DNA from: Sphingomonas jejuensis
Lineage (GTDB): Bacteria; Pseudomonadota; Alphaproteobacteria; Sphingomonadales; Sphingomonadaceae
Length of the DNA stretch: 64,000 nt
NCBI RefSeq assembly: GCF_011927695.1
Contig: NZ_JAATJE010000002.1
Span: forward strand, 358,001 to 422,000
Direction: 5' to 3'
Numbering within the stretch: position 1 is the stretch's first letter; every line of letters starts with the position of its first letter. This document shows positions 43,227 to 52,062 of the stretch, one piece after another. Below the pieces are notes generated by a model. It was not told where the DNA came from. It did no database searches and worked only from the letters and a program-made list of their open reading frames with translations. A program made the position numbers and the translations under genes.

Positions 43227-44060
43227 GTGCAAACGATCCGTCGAACGGCGGAGTTGAGAGAGTTGCTCGCCGCGCTGCGGGCGGGGGGCGGGCGCGTCGC
43301 GCTGGTCCCCACCATGGGCGCGCTCCACGCCGGGCACCTGAGCCTGGTCGCGGAAGCGCGGCGGCGGGCCGAGCATGTGGTGGCCTCGATCTTCGTCAAT
43401 CCGCTCCAGTTCGGAGCGGGCGAGGACCTGGACCGCTACCCGCGGCGCGAGCGCGCCGACGCCGCGCTGCTGTCCGAGGTAGGTGTCGCCGTGCTGTGGG
43501 CACCGGCGGCCGATGACATGTACCCGGACGGCTTCGCCTCCACCGTCAGCGTCAGCGGGATCACCGACGGCTTCGAAGGCGCGACCCGGCCCGGCCACTT
43601 CGACGGAGTGGCGACGGTGGTCGCCAAGCTGTTCGGGCAGGTGCGACCGGACGTCGCGCTGTTCGGCGAGAAGGACTGGCAGCAGCTGCAGCTGATCCGC
43701 CGCATGGCGACCGACCTGGACCTGGGCGTGGAGGTGGTGGGCGTTCCGACCATGCGCGATGCCGACGGGCTCGCCCTGTCGTCGCGCAACGCCTACCTGA
43801 CGCCCGAGGCGCGCACCGCCGCCCGTGCCATGCCGCGCGCGCTGGGTGAGGCCGCGGCTGCCTTGGGACGCGGGACCGCAGCGGACGATGCGCTTGCCGC
43901 CGGACGCGCGGCGCTTGAGCGCGCGGGGTTCGAAGTGGACTATCTTGCGCTGATCGACGGCGCGTCCATGCGGCCGATCGACGCTGTCGTGGACGGGGCG
44001 CGCCTGATCGCGGCCGCCCGCATCGACGGCACGCGCCTGATCGACAACCTCGCCGTCTAA
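43227..44060 (+). CDS. panC: Pantothenate synthetase PanC
   Basis: Joins pantoate and beta-alanine with ATP, the last step to vitamin B5. 277 residues. The nucleotide motif VPTMGALHAGHLSLV is near 27-41, GVATVVAKLFGQVRPDVALF in the middle and SSRNAYLTPEARTAA is the KMSKS-like loop. GTG 43227 is used, with GAGGGGG 8 bases upstream. The rest of the pathway is not in the window. Confidence 0.96.
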   Translation: MQTIRRTAELRELLAALRAGGGRVALVPTMGALHAGHLSLVAEARRRAEHVVASIFVNPLQFGAGEDLDRYPRRERADAALLSEVGVAVLWAPAADDMYPDGFASTVSVSGITDGFEGATRPGHFDGVATVVAKLFGQVRPDVALFGEKDWQQLQLIRRMATDLDLGVEVVGVPTMRDADGLALSSRNAYLTPEARTAARAMPRALGEAAAALGRGTAADDALAAGRAALERAGFEVDYLALIDGASMRPIDAVVDGARLIAAARIDGTRLIDNLAV

Positions 44061-44178
44061 ACATCTCGGCGCGCCCGCCGTTAACCTTTCCAGCGACGTC
44101 ATCACCAAGGCTGCGATGACGTTAACCATTCTTTATCCGGGCGCGCCGCAATGCTTCCGGACCACGGAAGGGACGGAA

Positions 44179-44478
44179 ATGGCAAGCGCGATCAGACACA
44201 TGGGAATGTTGGTCGAGAACCGGCTGGCCGAGGCGGCACGCGGAAGCGTGGACGCGCTCTACGAGCTTGGCATGGTGTTCTCGAGCGGAGCCGAGGGGCT
44301 GCGCGTGGACTTCATCGAGGCGCACAAGTGGTTCAACCTCGCCGCGCTGAAGGGTGATTCCCGCGCCCAGATGTGCCGGTCCGACATCGCGGCCGACATG
44401 ACCACCCGCGAGATCGCCGAAGCGCAGCGCCAGGCGCGCGCGTGGCTGAGCAGCACGACCCAGCGCCTCGCCGCCTGA
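44179..44478 (+). CDS. Small Sel1-repeat protein
   Basis: A 99-residue protein with one Sel1-like (TPR-type) repeat: DALYELGMVFSSGAEGLRVD followed by FIEAHKWFNLAALKGDSRAQ. Such repeats mediate protein contacts. ATG 44179 has a GAAGGGA ribosome binding site; an upstream in-frame ATG at 44116 would add 21 unrelated residues. I recall similar single genes in sphingomonads; the partner is unknown. Confidence 0.78.
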   Translation: MASAIRHMGMLVENRLAEAARGSVDALYELGMVFSSGAEGLRVDFIEAHKWFNLAALKGDSRAQMCRSDIAADMTTREIAEAQRQARAWLSSTTQRLAA

Positions 44479-44531
44479 CCCCGACCGCGGCCTGATTGGC
44501 GGGCCGCCGGGCGGGCGCTAGACAGCGGGCG

Positions 44532-45671
44532 ATGTCCCGGCGCCGCATCCTCATCCTGTTCGGCACCAGGCCGGAGGCGATCAAGCTGTTTCCGGTCATC
44601 CGGGCGCTGCAAGCGTTTCCGACTATCGAGGTCCTGACCTGCGCCACCGCGCAGCACCGCGACATGCTGGACCAGGTGCTGGGCATCGCCGGCATCAGGC
44701 CCGACCATGACCTCGACATCATGGAACCGGGACAGACGCTGGACCGGCTGACCGCACGGCTGCTGACGGGTATCGGCGGCGTGCTCGACACCGATCCCGT
44801 CGACCGGGTGATCGTGCAGGGCGACACGGCGACCGCGATGGCGGGGGCGCTTGCCGCCTATTACCGCAAGATTCCGGTCGCGCATGTCGAGGCGGGGCTT
44901 CGATCGGGCAACATCCTCCATCCCTGGCCGGAGGAGGTGAACCGCCGGATGATCGCGCCGATCGCCGATCTTCATTTCGCCCCCACCGAGATCGCTGCCG
45001 CCGCGCTTCGCCGGGAAGCGATCACGTCGGGCATCCACGTGACCGGCAACAGCGTGATCGATGCGCTTCATCAGACGCTTGCCGCCGTGGAGGCCCGTCC
45101 GGCGCTGGCGGCCGGCTGGCAGGACGTGGCGCCAGCGATCGACGGTCGCCGGCTGATCCTGGTGACGACGCACCGGCGCGAGAATTTCGGTGGCGGCCTT
45201 GAGGCGATCGCCGACGCGCTCCTCCGCATCGCCGCCGATCCGGCTGTGGTGCTGCTGTTTCCCGTCCACCCGAACCCGGCCGTCGGCGCGGTGATGGAGC
45301 GGATGCTGGCATCGCAGGCCAACATCCTGCGCGTGCCACCCTTCGATTACCCCAGCTTCGTCGCCGCGCTGGCCGCCGCGTCGCTGGTGCTGACCGATTC
45401 GGGCGGCGTGCAGGAGGAAGCGCCGGCACTCGGCAAGCCGGTGTTGGTCATGCGCGAGACCACGGAGCGTCCGGAGGGCGTCGCCGCCGGCACCGCACGG
45501 TTGGTCGGCACCGATGCGGACCGGATCGTCGCGGAGGTGCGGCGCTTGCTGGACGACCAGACCGCCTATGCGGCGATGGCGCAGGCGCACAATCCGTTCG
45601 GCGACGGACAGGCGGCGGCGCGGATCGCCCGCATCGTCGACGCAGGGACGCGCCTGCTCAGCCGCGCCTGA
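44532..45671 (+). CDS. wecB: UDP-N-acetylglucosamine 2-epimerase (non-hydrolysing), WecB
   Basis: Converts UDP-GlcNAc to UDP-ManNAc for cell-surface polysaccharides. 379 residues. RRRILILFGTRPEAIKLFPV near 3-22, AHVEAGLRSGNILHPWPEE and the C-terminal TDSGGVQEEAPALGKPVLVM with RETTERPEG are classic. It stands alone; no other glycan genes flank it. Its last 14 bases overlap the convergent GNAT gene. Confidence 0.95.
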   Translation: MSRRRILILFGTRPEAIKLFPVIRALQAFPTIEVLTCATAQHRDMLDQVLGIAGIRPDHDLDIMEPGQTLDRLTARLLTGIGGVLDTDPVDRVIVQGDTATAMAGALAAYYRKIPVAHVEAGLRSGNILHPWPEEVNRRMIAPIADLHFAPTEIAAAALRREAITSGIHVTGNSVIDALHQTLAAVEARPALAAGWQDVAPAIDGRRLILVTTHRRENFGGGLEAIADALLRIAADPAVVLLFPVHPNPAVGAVMERMLASQANILRVPPFDYPSFVAALAAASLVLTDSGGVQEEAPALGKPVLVMRETTERPEGVAAGTARLVGTDADRIVAEVRRLLDDQTAYAAMAQAHNPFGDGQAAARIARIVDAGTRLLSRA

Positions 45672-46788
45672 AGGGCGTCATCTCATCCAGCGCGGCGATC
45701 TCCCCCGCCACCGCGCGACGCTCCCGCTCCAGGAAATCCGCCACCGCGGCGCGGAAGCCTGTATCGGGGATATAATGGGCGGAATAGGTCGGCACCGGCC
45801 CGTAGCCGCGCGCCAGCTTGTGCGAGCCCTGCGCGCCCGCCTCCACCACCCGCAACCCGCGCGCGATGGCCGCGTCGATCGCCTGATAATAGCACAGTTC
45901 GAAGTGGAGGAAGGGCACCTCCTCCGACGCGCCCCAGTAGCGGCCGTAGAGCGTGTCGGCGCCGATGAGGTTCAGCGCTCCGGCGATCGGAACGCCATCG
46001 CGGAGCGCGAGCATCAGGAGCACGCGGTCCCCCATCCGCTCCCCCAGCAGGTCGAAGAAGCGGCGGGTGAGATAGGGGCGGCCCCATTTGCGGCTGCCGG
46101 TGTCCTGATAGAACTCCCAGAAGGCATCCCAATGCCTGGGCTCGATGGCGCTGCCGGTCAGATGGACGATGTCGAGCCTGCGCACCGCCTCCGCCCGTTC
46201 ATGGCGGATCGTCTTTCGCTTGCGGCTGGCCAACGCGCCCAGGAAGTCGTCGAAGCTGCCATAGCCATTGTTGATCCAGTGAAACTGGCTGTCGACGCGG
46301 ATCAGCCAGTCCGCCGCCTCGAACAGCGCGACCTGATCCGGATGGACGAAGGTCGCATGCGCCGACGACAGGTCATGCTCCCGCACCACCGCCTCTGCCG
46401 CGGCGATCAGCGCGCGGGCGGTGTCCGGGTCCTGCGCCAGGAGCCGAGGACCGGGCACAGGCGAAAAGGGCACTGCGATCTGGAGCTTCGGGTAATAGCT
46501 GCCCCCCGCCCGCTGCCAGGCATCCGCCCAGCCATGGTCAAAGACATATTCGCCCTGGCTGTGGCTCTTGGCATAAGCGGGAAGCGCCCCGGCCAGTCGC
46601 CCGTCGGCGCCGTCGATCAGGATCGGGATCGGCTGCCAGCCGGCACGCGGCGAAACGCTACCCGATTCCTCGAGGATCGAGAGAAAGGCATGCGAGACAA
46701 ACGGATTGTCGCTGCCGGCGACGGCATCCCACTGCGCGGCATCGACGCCGGCGACGCCGTCCGCCAGCCGTGCGACGATGCCTGCCAC
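45658..46788 (-). CDS. GNAT/FemAB-like N-acyltransferase family protein (DUF482)
   Basis: A 376-residue protein with a C-terminal GNAT-type fold: RKRKTIRHERAEAVRRLDIV, then FWEFYQDTGSRKWGRPYLTR and LHFELCYYQAIDAAIARGLR with VEAGAQGSHKLARGY. It belongs to the group often annotated as peptidoglycan biosynthesis or N-acetyltransferase, with no proven substrate. It is the last of a four-gene leftward run (DUF3572, HAD, RidA, this gene). Confidence 0.83.
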   Translation of the reverse strand: MAGIVARLADGVAGVDAAQWDAVAGSDNPFVSHAFLSILEESGSVSPRAGWQPIPILIDGADGRLAGALPAYAKSHSQGEYVFDHGWADAWQRAGGSYYPKLQIAVPFSPVPGPRLLAQDPDTARALIAAAEAVVREHDLSSAHATFVHPDQVALFEAADWLIRVDSQFHWINNGYGSFDDFLGALASRKRKTIRHERAEAVRRLDIVHLTGSAIEPRHWDAFWEFYQDTGSRKWGRPYLTRRFFDLLGERMGDRVLLMLALRDGVPIAGALNLIGADTLYGRYWGASEEVPFLHFELCYYQAIDAAIARGLRVVEAGAQGSHKLARGYGPVPTYSAHYIPDTGFRAAVADFLERERRAVAGEIAALDEMTPFRRG

Positions 46789-46795
46789 CGGGCGC

Positions 46796-47257
46796 TCAGG
46801 CGTCCTTGAGCGCGATCACCGCATCGATCTCCACCGCCGCGCCGAGCGGAAGCGTCGGCACGCCGACGGCGGCGCGCGCATGACGGCCGGCTTCACCGAA
46901 CACGTCGGCCATCAGCGTCGATGCGCCATCTGCGACCTTGGGCTGATCGGTGAAGCTGCCAGCGCTGTTCACGAAGACGCCAAGCTTGACGATGCGCTTG
47001 ACCCGGTCGAGCGACCCGACCGTCTTCTTGACCTGCGCCAGGATCATCAGCGCGCAGGCACGCGCCGCATCCTGCCCGAAGGGGATGTCGCGGTTCTCGC
47101 CAAGCCGCCCTTCCATCAGGGCACCGTTGCTGAACGGCAGCTGGCCCGAGAGATAAAGGAGGCCGCCCTCCTCCACTGCCGGCACATAGGCGGCAACGGG
47201 CGCAGCGGCGGCGGGAAGCGTGAGGCCGAGTTCGGCCAGCCGGTCGTCGATGGTCAT
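46796..47257 (-). CDS. RidA family protein
   Basis: Enamine/imine deaminase-type protein of 153 residues, related to YjgF. It has VEEGGLLYLSGQLPFSNGAL near 30-49, VGSLDRVKRIVKLGVFVNSA and the C-terminal RAAVGVPTLPLGAAVEIDAV, with the conserved Arg and Glu. The longer N-terminus (TIDDRLAELGLTLP) marks the RidA group common in alphaproteobacteria. ATG 47257 has GAGGA 8 bases upstream. Confidence 0.9.
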   Translation of the reverse strand: MTIDDRLAELGLTLPAAAAPVAAYVPAVEEGGLLYLSGQLPFSNGALMEGRLGENRDIPFGQDAARACALMILAQVKKTVGSLDRVKRIVKLGVFVNSAGSFTDQPKVADGASTLMADVFGEAGRHARAAVGVPTLPLGAAVEIDAVIALKDA

Positions 47258-47268
47258 GATGTCAGTCC

Positions 47269-47922
47269 TCATCCAGATCGCTCCCCCAGCGTCAAGCCGG
47301 CGGCCGGTCGACCTTCGGCAAAGCGCGCCAGGATCCAGTCGGCCGCCACGCCCCAGTCATCGATCCGCGCATGCGCATCGGGTGCGGGCGGGATCTCCGC
47401 CGCGAGCGGCGGGTCCATGACCATGTGCAGCCGGTGAACAAAGGGCGCGGCCTTGCCGACCGAATGATGATGGGTGGCAAGGTCGTCCACGAAGGCGGCG
47501 ATGGACGGCCGGTATTCCGCAAGCAGCCGGGCGGCGGCCGCGCCCTTCCCGCCCTGGTTGCAGACGACGCGGTGATCGATGCCGAGCGCGGAGAGCTGCG
47601 CCACCCGGTCCGCCTGATGGCAGTCGTGGAGGTTGGTGAGCACGACGATGTCGGCGACCTCCCCGATCCGCTGCAAGGCGTCCGTCGCCCCGGGCACCAG
47701 CGTCTGGCGCGCCATCTGGGTCGTGAAGAAGCCGCCCAGGAGCTCCCAGACTTCCTGACCGACGATCGGATCGCCGCCCGGCCGCCGCTTCAGCGCGGTC
47801 GCGAAGTCGCCGCCATTGGTGGAGAAGTCCACATCGTGCGCCTCGTCGAGCCATTCGCCGAAATGCCGCACCATGTGCAGCAGCACCTCGTCGCAATCGG
47901 TGATCAGCAGCGGGCGGCTCAT
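47269..47922 (-). CDS. HAD-like hydrolase
   Basis: A 217-residue protein with the HAD nucleophile motif LLITDCDEVLLHMV at 5-18, a Thr motif IVVLTNLHDCHQADR near 92-106 and a late acidic motif AAFVDDLATHHHSVG. The family is diverse, so the phosphate substrate is not predictable. The start overlaps the DUF3572 stop by 4 bases. Confidence 0.8.
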   Translation of the reverse strand: MSRPLLITDCDEVLLHMVRHFGEWLDEAHDVDFSTNGGDFATALKRRPGGDPIVGQEVWELLGGFFTTQMARQTLVPGATDALQRIGEVADIVVLTNLHDCHQADRVAQLSALGIDHRVVCNQGGKGAAAARLLAEYRPSIAAFVDDLATHHHSVGKAAPFVHRLHMVMDPPLAAEIPPAPDAHARIDDWGVAADWILARFAEGRPAAGLTLGERSG

Positions 47923-48185
47923 CGCTCCAGCGCCTCGCGGCTGGCGACGAGATCGGCCGGCGGCACGTCGATGGCGTCGGCGCAGGCGATGAGATCGGGC
48001 TCGTGCGTTTCGAGAAAGCGCAGAATGGCCGCCAGCACCGCATCGTCCTCCAGCCGGGACCGCAGATCGGCGGGATCAAGCCCGGTCAGCGCCAGCAGCC
48101 GCGACGCGCGCTCGTCGTCCGAGAGCGTCCAGCCGAGCGCCATCAACGCAGCTTGCCGCGGATCAATTGCCGTTCTGCGATTCAC
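47919..48185 (-). CDS. DUF3572 family protein
   Basis: An 88-residue helical protein, with RQAALMALGWTLSDDERASR near 10-29 and LAAILRFLETHEPDLIACAD near 50-69. Alphaproteobacteria keep this gene next to divK, as here, where it is divergent from divK across 44 bases. No function is established. It starts with GTG. Confidence 0.82.
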   Translation of the reverse strand: MNRRTAIDPRQAALMALGWTLSDDERASRLLALTGLDPADLRSRLEDDAVLAAILRFLETHEPDLIACADAIDVPPADLVASREALER

Positions 48186-48229
48186 CGCCTATCGTCCGCC
48201 TCGTTCACGAAAGTTCATAAGGGGGCGAC

Positions 48230-48592
48230 GTGACGAAAAAGGTGCTCGTTGTCGAGGACAACGAGCTGAACCTGAAGCTGTTTTGTGATCTGCTCCGTGC
48301 CCATAACTTCGAGGCGGAGCCGGTCCGGGACGGCCGTGAGGCGGTGGAGCGTGCGCGGCGCTTCCAGCCGGACCTTGTCATCATGGACATCCAGATGCCG
48401 CATGTGAGCGGGCTGGAGCTGATCGAGACGCTGAAGGCGGATGCCGAACTGAACGCCATTCCGATCATGGCGGTCACGGCCTATGCCGGAAAGGGAGACG
48501 AGGGGCGCATCCGCGAGGCGGGGGCGGAAGCCTATGTCTCCAAGCCGATCTCCGTGCTGCGCTTCATCGATTCGGTCTCCCAGCTCGTCTGA
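48230..48592 (+). CDS. divK: Single-domain response regulator DivK
   Basis: Cell-cycle phosphorelay receiver. 120 residues, no output domain. The phospho-acceptor Asp53 lies in VIMDIQMPHVSG, the acidic pair is in LVVEDNELN and the conserved Lys104 in YVSKPIS; the AYAGKGDEGRIREAGAEAY stretch is DivK-like. In Caulobacter DivK controls the kinase DivL and thereby CtrA. GTG 48230 is the start. The usual follower pleD is absent; rpmG comes next on the opposite strand. Confidence 0.92.
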   Translation: MTKKVLVVEDNELNLKLFCDLLRAHNFEAEPVRDGREAVERARRFQPDLVIMDIQMPHVSGLELIETLKADAELNAIPIMAVTAYAGKGDEGRIREAGAEAYVSKPISVLRFIDSVSQLV

Positions 48593-48623
48593 GCCGGGCG
48601 ACCGAACAGCGCAGCGGACCTGC

Positions 48624-48791
48624 TTACTTGATCTTGGCTTCGCGGAACTCGACGTGCTTGCGCACGACGGGATCATATTTGCGGAAGTTGAGCTTTTCCG
48701 TCTGCGTCCGCGGATTCTTCTTCGTGACGTAGAAGAAACCGGTGTCGGCGCTGCTCACCAGCTTGATCTTGACGGTGGTCGGCTTCGCCAT
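48624..48791 (-). CDS. rpmG: 50S ribosomal protein L33
   Basis: A 55-residue ribosomal protein, reading [19 protein letters not shown] and then [19 protein letters not shown]. The zinc cysteines of some L33 forms are missing, as in the usual Cys-free L33 of alphaproteobacteria. The 179-base gap upstream (48792-48970) contains a TGTCAA (minus-strand TTGACA) at 48884-48889 but no convincing -10 box. Confidence 0.93.
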   Translation of the reverse strand: MAKPTTVKIKLVSSADTGFFYVTKKNPRTQTEKLNFRKYDPVVRKHVEFREAKIK

Positions 48792-48970
48792 GACCCCTTA
48801 GTCCTTCATCGATTGCGCATGAAAAATGAAGGGCGACGTTGCCGCCGCCCTGATCGGCCGTCCATGACGATACGGGCGGCGCTTGTCAAGAAAGCCCGCG
48901 ATCGGACCGCCAGCGCAACCTCTTGCCGCCTCCGACATTGAAGGCGCGAACCCCCATCCGGAGCACAGCC

Positions 48971-49471
48971 ATGGCAGACCAGAGCCCCGCCCCCCTCGCC
49001 ACCCCCACCGACCTGAACCGCAACGACACCGGATCCGTCGCAGACGCGCTGAACGTCGTGCTGGCGGACTGCTTCGCGCTCTATCTCAAGACCAAGAACT
49101 TCCACTGGCATGTGTCGGGCCCGCACTTCCGCGATTATCACCTGCTGTTCGATGCCCAGGCGACGCAGATCCTGCAGATCACCGATGCGGTCGGCGAGCG
49201 GGTGCGCAAGATCAGCCAGACCACGCTCCGGTCGATCGGCGACGTCGCGCGGCGCCAGAACATCCGGGACAACGACCGCGACTTCGTGCCGCCGGCCGAA
49301 ATGCTGGCCGAGCTGCGCGACGACAATCTGAAGCTGGTCGAGACGATCCGCGTGGCGCGGGAGCGCGCGGAGGCGGCGAACGACACCGCCACCTCGTCGA
49401 TCGCCGACGACTGGATCGACCAGGCCGAGGAGCGCGCCTGGTTCCTGTTCGAGGCGAGCCGCGGCGCCTGA
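48971..49471 (+). CDS. dps: Dps-type ferritin (DNA protection during starvation)
   Basis: Oxidises and stores iron in a 12-mer and protects DNA. 166 residues. The ferroxidase motif is complete in KTKNFHWHVSGPHFRDYHLL near 49-68 with DAQATQILQITDAVGERVRK, and the C-terminal helix SSIADDWIDQAEERAWFLFE follows. The N-terminal 30 residues are disordered-looking. ATG 48971 has GGAG upstream. A hairpin follows at 49482-49503. Confidence 0.92.
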   Translation: MADQSPAPLATPTDLNRNDTGSVADALNVVLADCFALYLKTKNFHWHVSGPHFRDYHLLFDAQATQILQITDAVGERVRKISQTTLRSIGDVARRQNIRDNDRDFVPPAEMLAELRDDNLKLVETIRVARERAEAANDTATSSIADDWIDQAEERAWFLFEASRGA

Positions 49472-49481
49472 CGATGTGACG

Positions 49482-49503
49482 GTCGGCACCGCCGGGTGCC
49501 GGC
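49482..49503 (+). terminator. Terminator hairpin after dps
   Basis: CGGCACC (49484-49490) pairs with GGTGCCG (49495-49501) around a 4-base loop, extended at the base by a G-T and a G-C pair. It starts 10 bases beyond the stop codon. The T run is missing. Confidence 0.55.
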
Positions 49504-49564
49504 CGCCGCCACCCCCATCCGGCGTCCACGGAACCGCCACGCGGGTCCGGCGCTTGGACGATCG

Positions 49565-51157
49565 ATGCGCGCCTTTTCCCAGCTTCTCGACGGGCTGACC
49601 TACACACGGTCGCGCAATGCCAAGCTGAAGCTGATCGCCGATTACCTGCGCGCGACGCCCGATCCCGACCGCGGCTATGCGATGGCCGCGCTGACCGGCG
49701 ACCTCGACCTGCCGGCGGTCAAGCCCGCCGTGATCCGCGCGCTGGTCGGCGAGCGCGTCGACCCCGTGCTCTATGGCCTCAGCCGGGACTTCATCGGCGA
49801 CACGGCCGAGACAGCGGCGCTGCTGTGGCCTGATCCGGCGGTGCCGCCGGAAGGCGAGCTGGACCTGTCGCTGTCGGCCGTGATCGACCGGCTGAACGCC
49901 TCCGGCCGCGCCGCCGCACCCGCCACGCTTGCCGATCTGCTCGACCGAGTAAGCGTGGAGGAACGCTATGCCCTGTTGAAGCTTGCGACCGGGAGCCTGC
50001 GGGCGGGCGTGTCGGCACGCCTGGCCAAGACCGGGCTGGCCGACGCCTTCGGGCTGAACGTCGACGACGTGGAGGAGCTTTGGCACGGGCTGACCCCACC
50101 CTATCAGCCGCTGTTCGAATGGGCGGAGGGCCGCAGCGACCGCCCTGCGCTGTCCGAGTTGCCGGTGTTCCGCCCCTTCATGCTGGCGCACGGGCTGGAG
50201 GACGGCACCGTCGACCTCGCCGACTATGCGGCCGAGTGGAAATGGGACGGGATCCGCGTGCAGCTGGTCCGCGCCGGCGGCCAGACCCGGCTGTTCAGCC
50301 GGACGGGCGACGACATCACGGCAAGCTTCCCCGACGTCGCAGCGGCCTTCACGCACGACGGCGCGCTCGACGGGGAGCTGCTGGTGCGGGGCGACGCGCA
50401 GGGCGCCGACAGCCATGGCGGGGCGGCCGCGAGCTTCAACGCGTTGCAGCAGCGGCTGGGCCGGAAGGCAGTGTCGGCCGCGATGCTGCGCGATTATCCG
50501 GCGTTCGTCCGCCTCTACGACGTCCTGCTGGACGGCCAGGAGGACCTGCGCGCGGAGCCCTGGACCGAGCGGCGCCGCCGATTGGAAGCCATCGTTCCGC
50601 AACTCGATCCCACGCGATTCGACCTGTCGCAGCTGATCAACGCCGCCGACTTTTACGCGCTGACGGAGATCCGCGCCGGAGCGCGCGACGATGCCATCGA
50701 AGGCGTCATGCTGAAGCGGCGGGACAGCCCCTATGTCGGCGGGCGCCGCGTAGGGCTGTGGTACAAGTGGAAGCGCGATCCGCTGACCGCGGATTGCGTC
50801 GTGATGTACGCCCAGCGCGGGTCTGGAAAGCGATCCTCCTATTATTCCGACTACACGTTCGGCTGCTGGTCGGAGGATGGCGACCTGCTTCCGGTCGGCA
50901 AGGCCTATTCCGGCATCACCGACGAAGAGCTGCGGTGGATCGACCGCTTCGTGCGCAACCACACGGTGAAGCGGTTCGGGCCGGTGCGCGAGGTCGAAAA
51001 GAGCCTGGTGTTCGAGATAGCGTTCGATTCGATCCATGCCTCCGCCCGGCACAAGTCCGGCATCGCCATGCGCTTTCCCCGGATCAGCCGGGTCCGCCGC
51101 GACAAGCCGGCGGCGGAGGCGGACCGCGTTGAAACTTTGCGTCGCCTGGCAACATGA
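49565..51157 (+). CDS. ATP-dependent DNA ligase of the cisplatin-response type
   Basis: Seals nicks using ATP. 530 residues. The N-terminal helical DNA-binding domain covers about 1-200. The adenylation motif is EWKWDGIRVQ, with the nucleophilic Lys near 226, followed by ALDGELLVRG (motif III), EGVMLKRRDSPY (motif IV) and WYKWKRDPLT (motif V). This is the two-domain family usually found beside a ligase-associated exonuclease and helicase; neither partner is adjacent. ATG 49565 follows the dps terminator. Confidence 0.9.
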   Translation: MRAFSQLLDGLTYTRSRNAKLKLIADYLRATPDPDRGYAMAALTGDLDLPAVKPAVIRALVGERVDPVLYGLSRDFIGDTAETAALLWPDPAVPPEGELDLSLSAVIDRLNASGRAAAPATLADLLDRVSVEERYALLKLATGSLRAGVSARLAKTGLADAFGLNVDDVEELWHGLTPPYQPLFEWAEGRSDRPALSELPVFRPFMLAHGLEDGTVDLADYAAEWKWDGIRVQLVRAGGQTRLFSRTGDDITASFPDVAAAFTHDGALDGELLVRGDAQGADSHGGAAASFNALQQRLGRKAVSAAMLRDYPAFVRLYDVLLDGQEDLRAEPWTERRRRLEAIVPQLDPTRFDLSQLINAADFYALTEIRAGARDDAIEGVMLKRRDSPYVGGRRVGLWYKWKRDPLTADCVVMYAQRGSGKRSSYYSDYTFGCWSEDGDLLPVGKAYSGITDEELRWIDRFVRNHTVKRFGPVREVEKSLVFEIAFDSIHASARHKSGIAMRFPRISRVRRDKPAAEADRVETLRRLAT

Positions 51158-51216
51158 TCTTGGAACAGCCCCGTGGGCGGGCTAGGCTTTCCCGAAGTTA
51201 ACGAGGGGGCATGGTG

Positions 51217-52026
51217 ATGCGGGGTTTGATGCTGTTGGGCGGGTTGGTGCTGGCGGCATCGGCCCCCGCATTCGGGCAGGAACGTGCGGCCGCGCCGACG
51301 CCGCTGCGTCCGGGAAGCGCCGCGCAGGAGCAGCTGACCAGCAACGGTCCGCGGCTGGTCGAGTATGACATGTACTACGACCTCTACTCGTTCCGCGCGG
51401 ATGCGGGCGAGCGCGTGCAGATCGACATGCGGTCGGACGCGTTCGACCCCTATCTGGAGCTTGGCCGGGTGGGCGGCGACGGTGCCTTTGTCGCCGTTGC
51501 CGAAAATGACGACGCCGACGGGCTGAACGCGCGCATCATCCAGACAGTGGCGGAAGGCGGCGATTACCTGGTGCGGGCGCGCACCGTCAGCCCCGGCAGC
51601 ACGGGCGCCTACACGATCGAACTGAGGCGGCTTGGCGAGGCGGCCCCGCCGCCGCCGCCCGTCGCGCTTCGCTCCGGCCAGGCGACCAGCGGAAGCTTTG
51701 CGACCGACGGTGCGATGCTGGTCGACGACACGGGCGCGACGACCACCCGCCCCTATCGCCTCTACAGCTTCGATGCGCGCGCGGGACAGACCTACACGAT
51801 CAGCATGAAGTCCGCGGCCTTCGACACCTATCTGGAGGTCGGCGCGCTGACCCCGATCGGCTTTGCGTCCGCGCGCAACAACGACGACGCGGAGGGCGAC
51901 GCCGGCGGTGACAACGGCACCGATTCGCAGCTCACATTCCGCGCCGAGCGAGCGGGCCCGGTGACCGTGCGCGCGAGCGGCCTGACCGACGGCGCGGTGG
52001 GCGACTACACGATCGACGTGCGCTGA
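51217..52026 (+). CDS. Secreted protein with two PPC-like domains
   Basis: A 269-residue exported protein: signal peptide MRGLMLLGGLVLAASAPAFG, then two bacterial pre-peptidase C-terminal-like domains. The first is at about 35-140 (YDLYSFRADAGERVQIDMRS and FDPYLELGRV), the second at about 155-269 (RLYSFDARAGQTYTISMKS and FDTYLEVGAL); a Pro-rich linker (AAPPPPPV) separates them. Asp/Asn-rich turns might bind calcium. Such domains usually accompany peptidases, but no catalytic domain is present. ATG 51217 fits the ribosome binding site best; an ATG two codons earlier exists. Confidence 0.75.
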   Translation: MRGLMLLGGLVLAASAPAFGQERAAAPTPLRPGSAAQEQLTSNGPRLVEYDMYYDLYSFRADAGERVQIDMRSDAFDPYLELGRVGGDGAFVAVAENDDADGLNARIIQTVAEGGDYLVRARTVSPGSTGAYTIELRRLGEAAPPPPPVALRSGQATSGSFATDGAMLVDDTGATTTRPYRLYSFDARAGQTYTISMKSAAFDTYLEVGALTPIGFASARNNDDAEGDAGGDNGTDSQLTFRAERAGPVTVRASGLTDGAVGDYTIDVR

Positions 52027-52032
52027 GCGCGT

Positions 52033-52059
52033 CCGGGGCGGGTGCCGCGCCCGCCCCGG
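52033..52059. terminator. Bidirectional terminator hairpin
   Basis: Perfect 10-base stem CCGGGGCGGG (52033-52042) and CCCGCCCCGG (52050-52059) with a 7-base loop. It fills the gap between two convergent genes whose stops are at 52026 and 52063. Confidence 0.7.
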
Positions 52060-52062
52060 CGA

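Noticed and set aside
48884-48889. TTGACA box upstream of rpmG
   Set aside because: No -10 box at a suitable distance.
48806-51052. 748-codon minus-strand frame opposite dps and the DNA ligase
   Set aside because: Antisense to genes with complete catalytic motifs.
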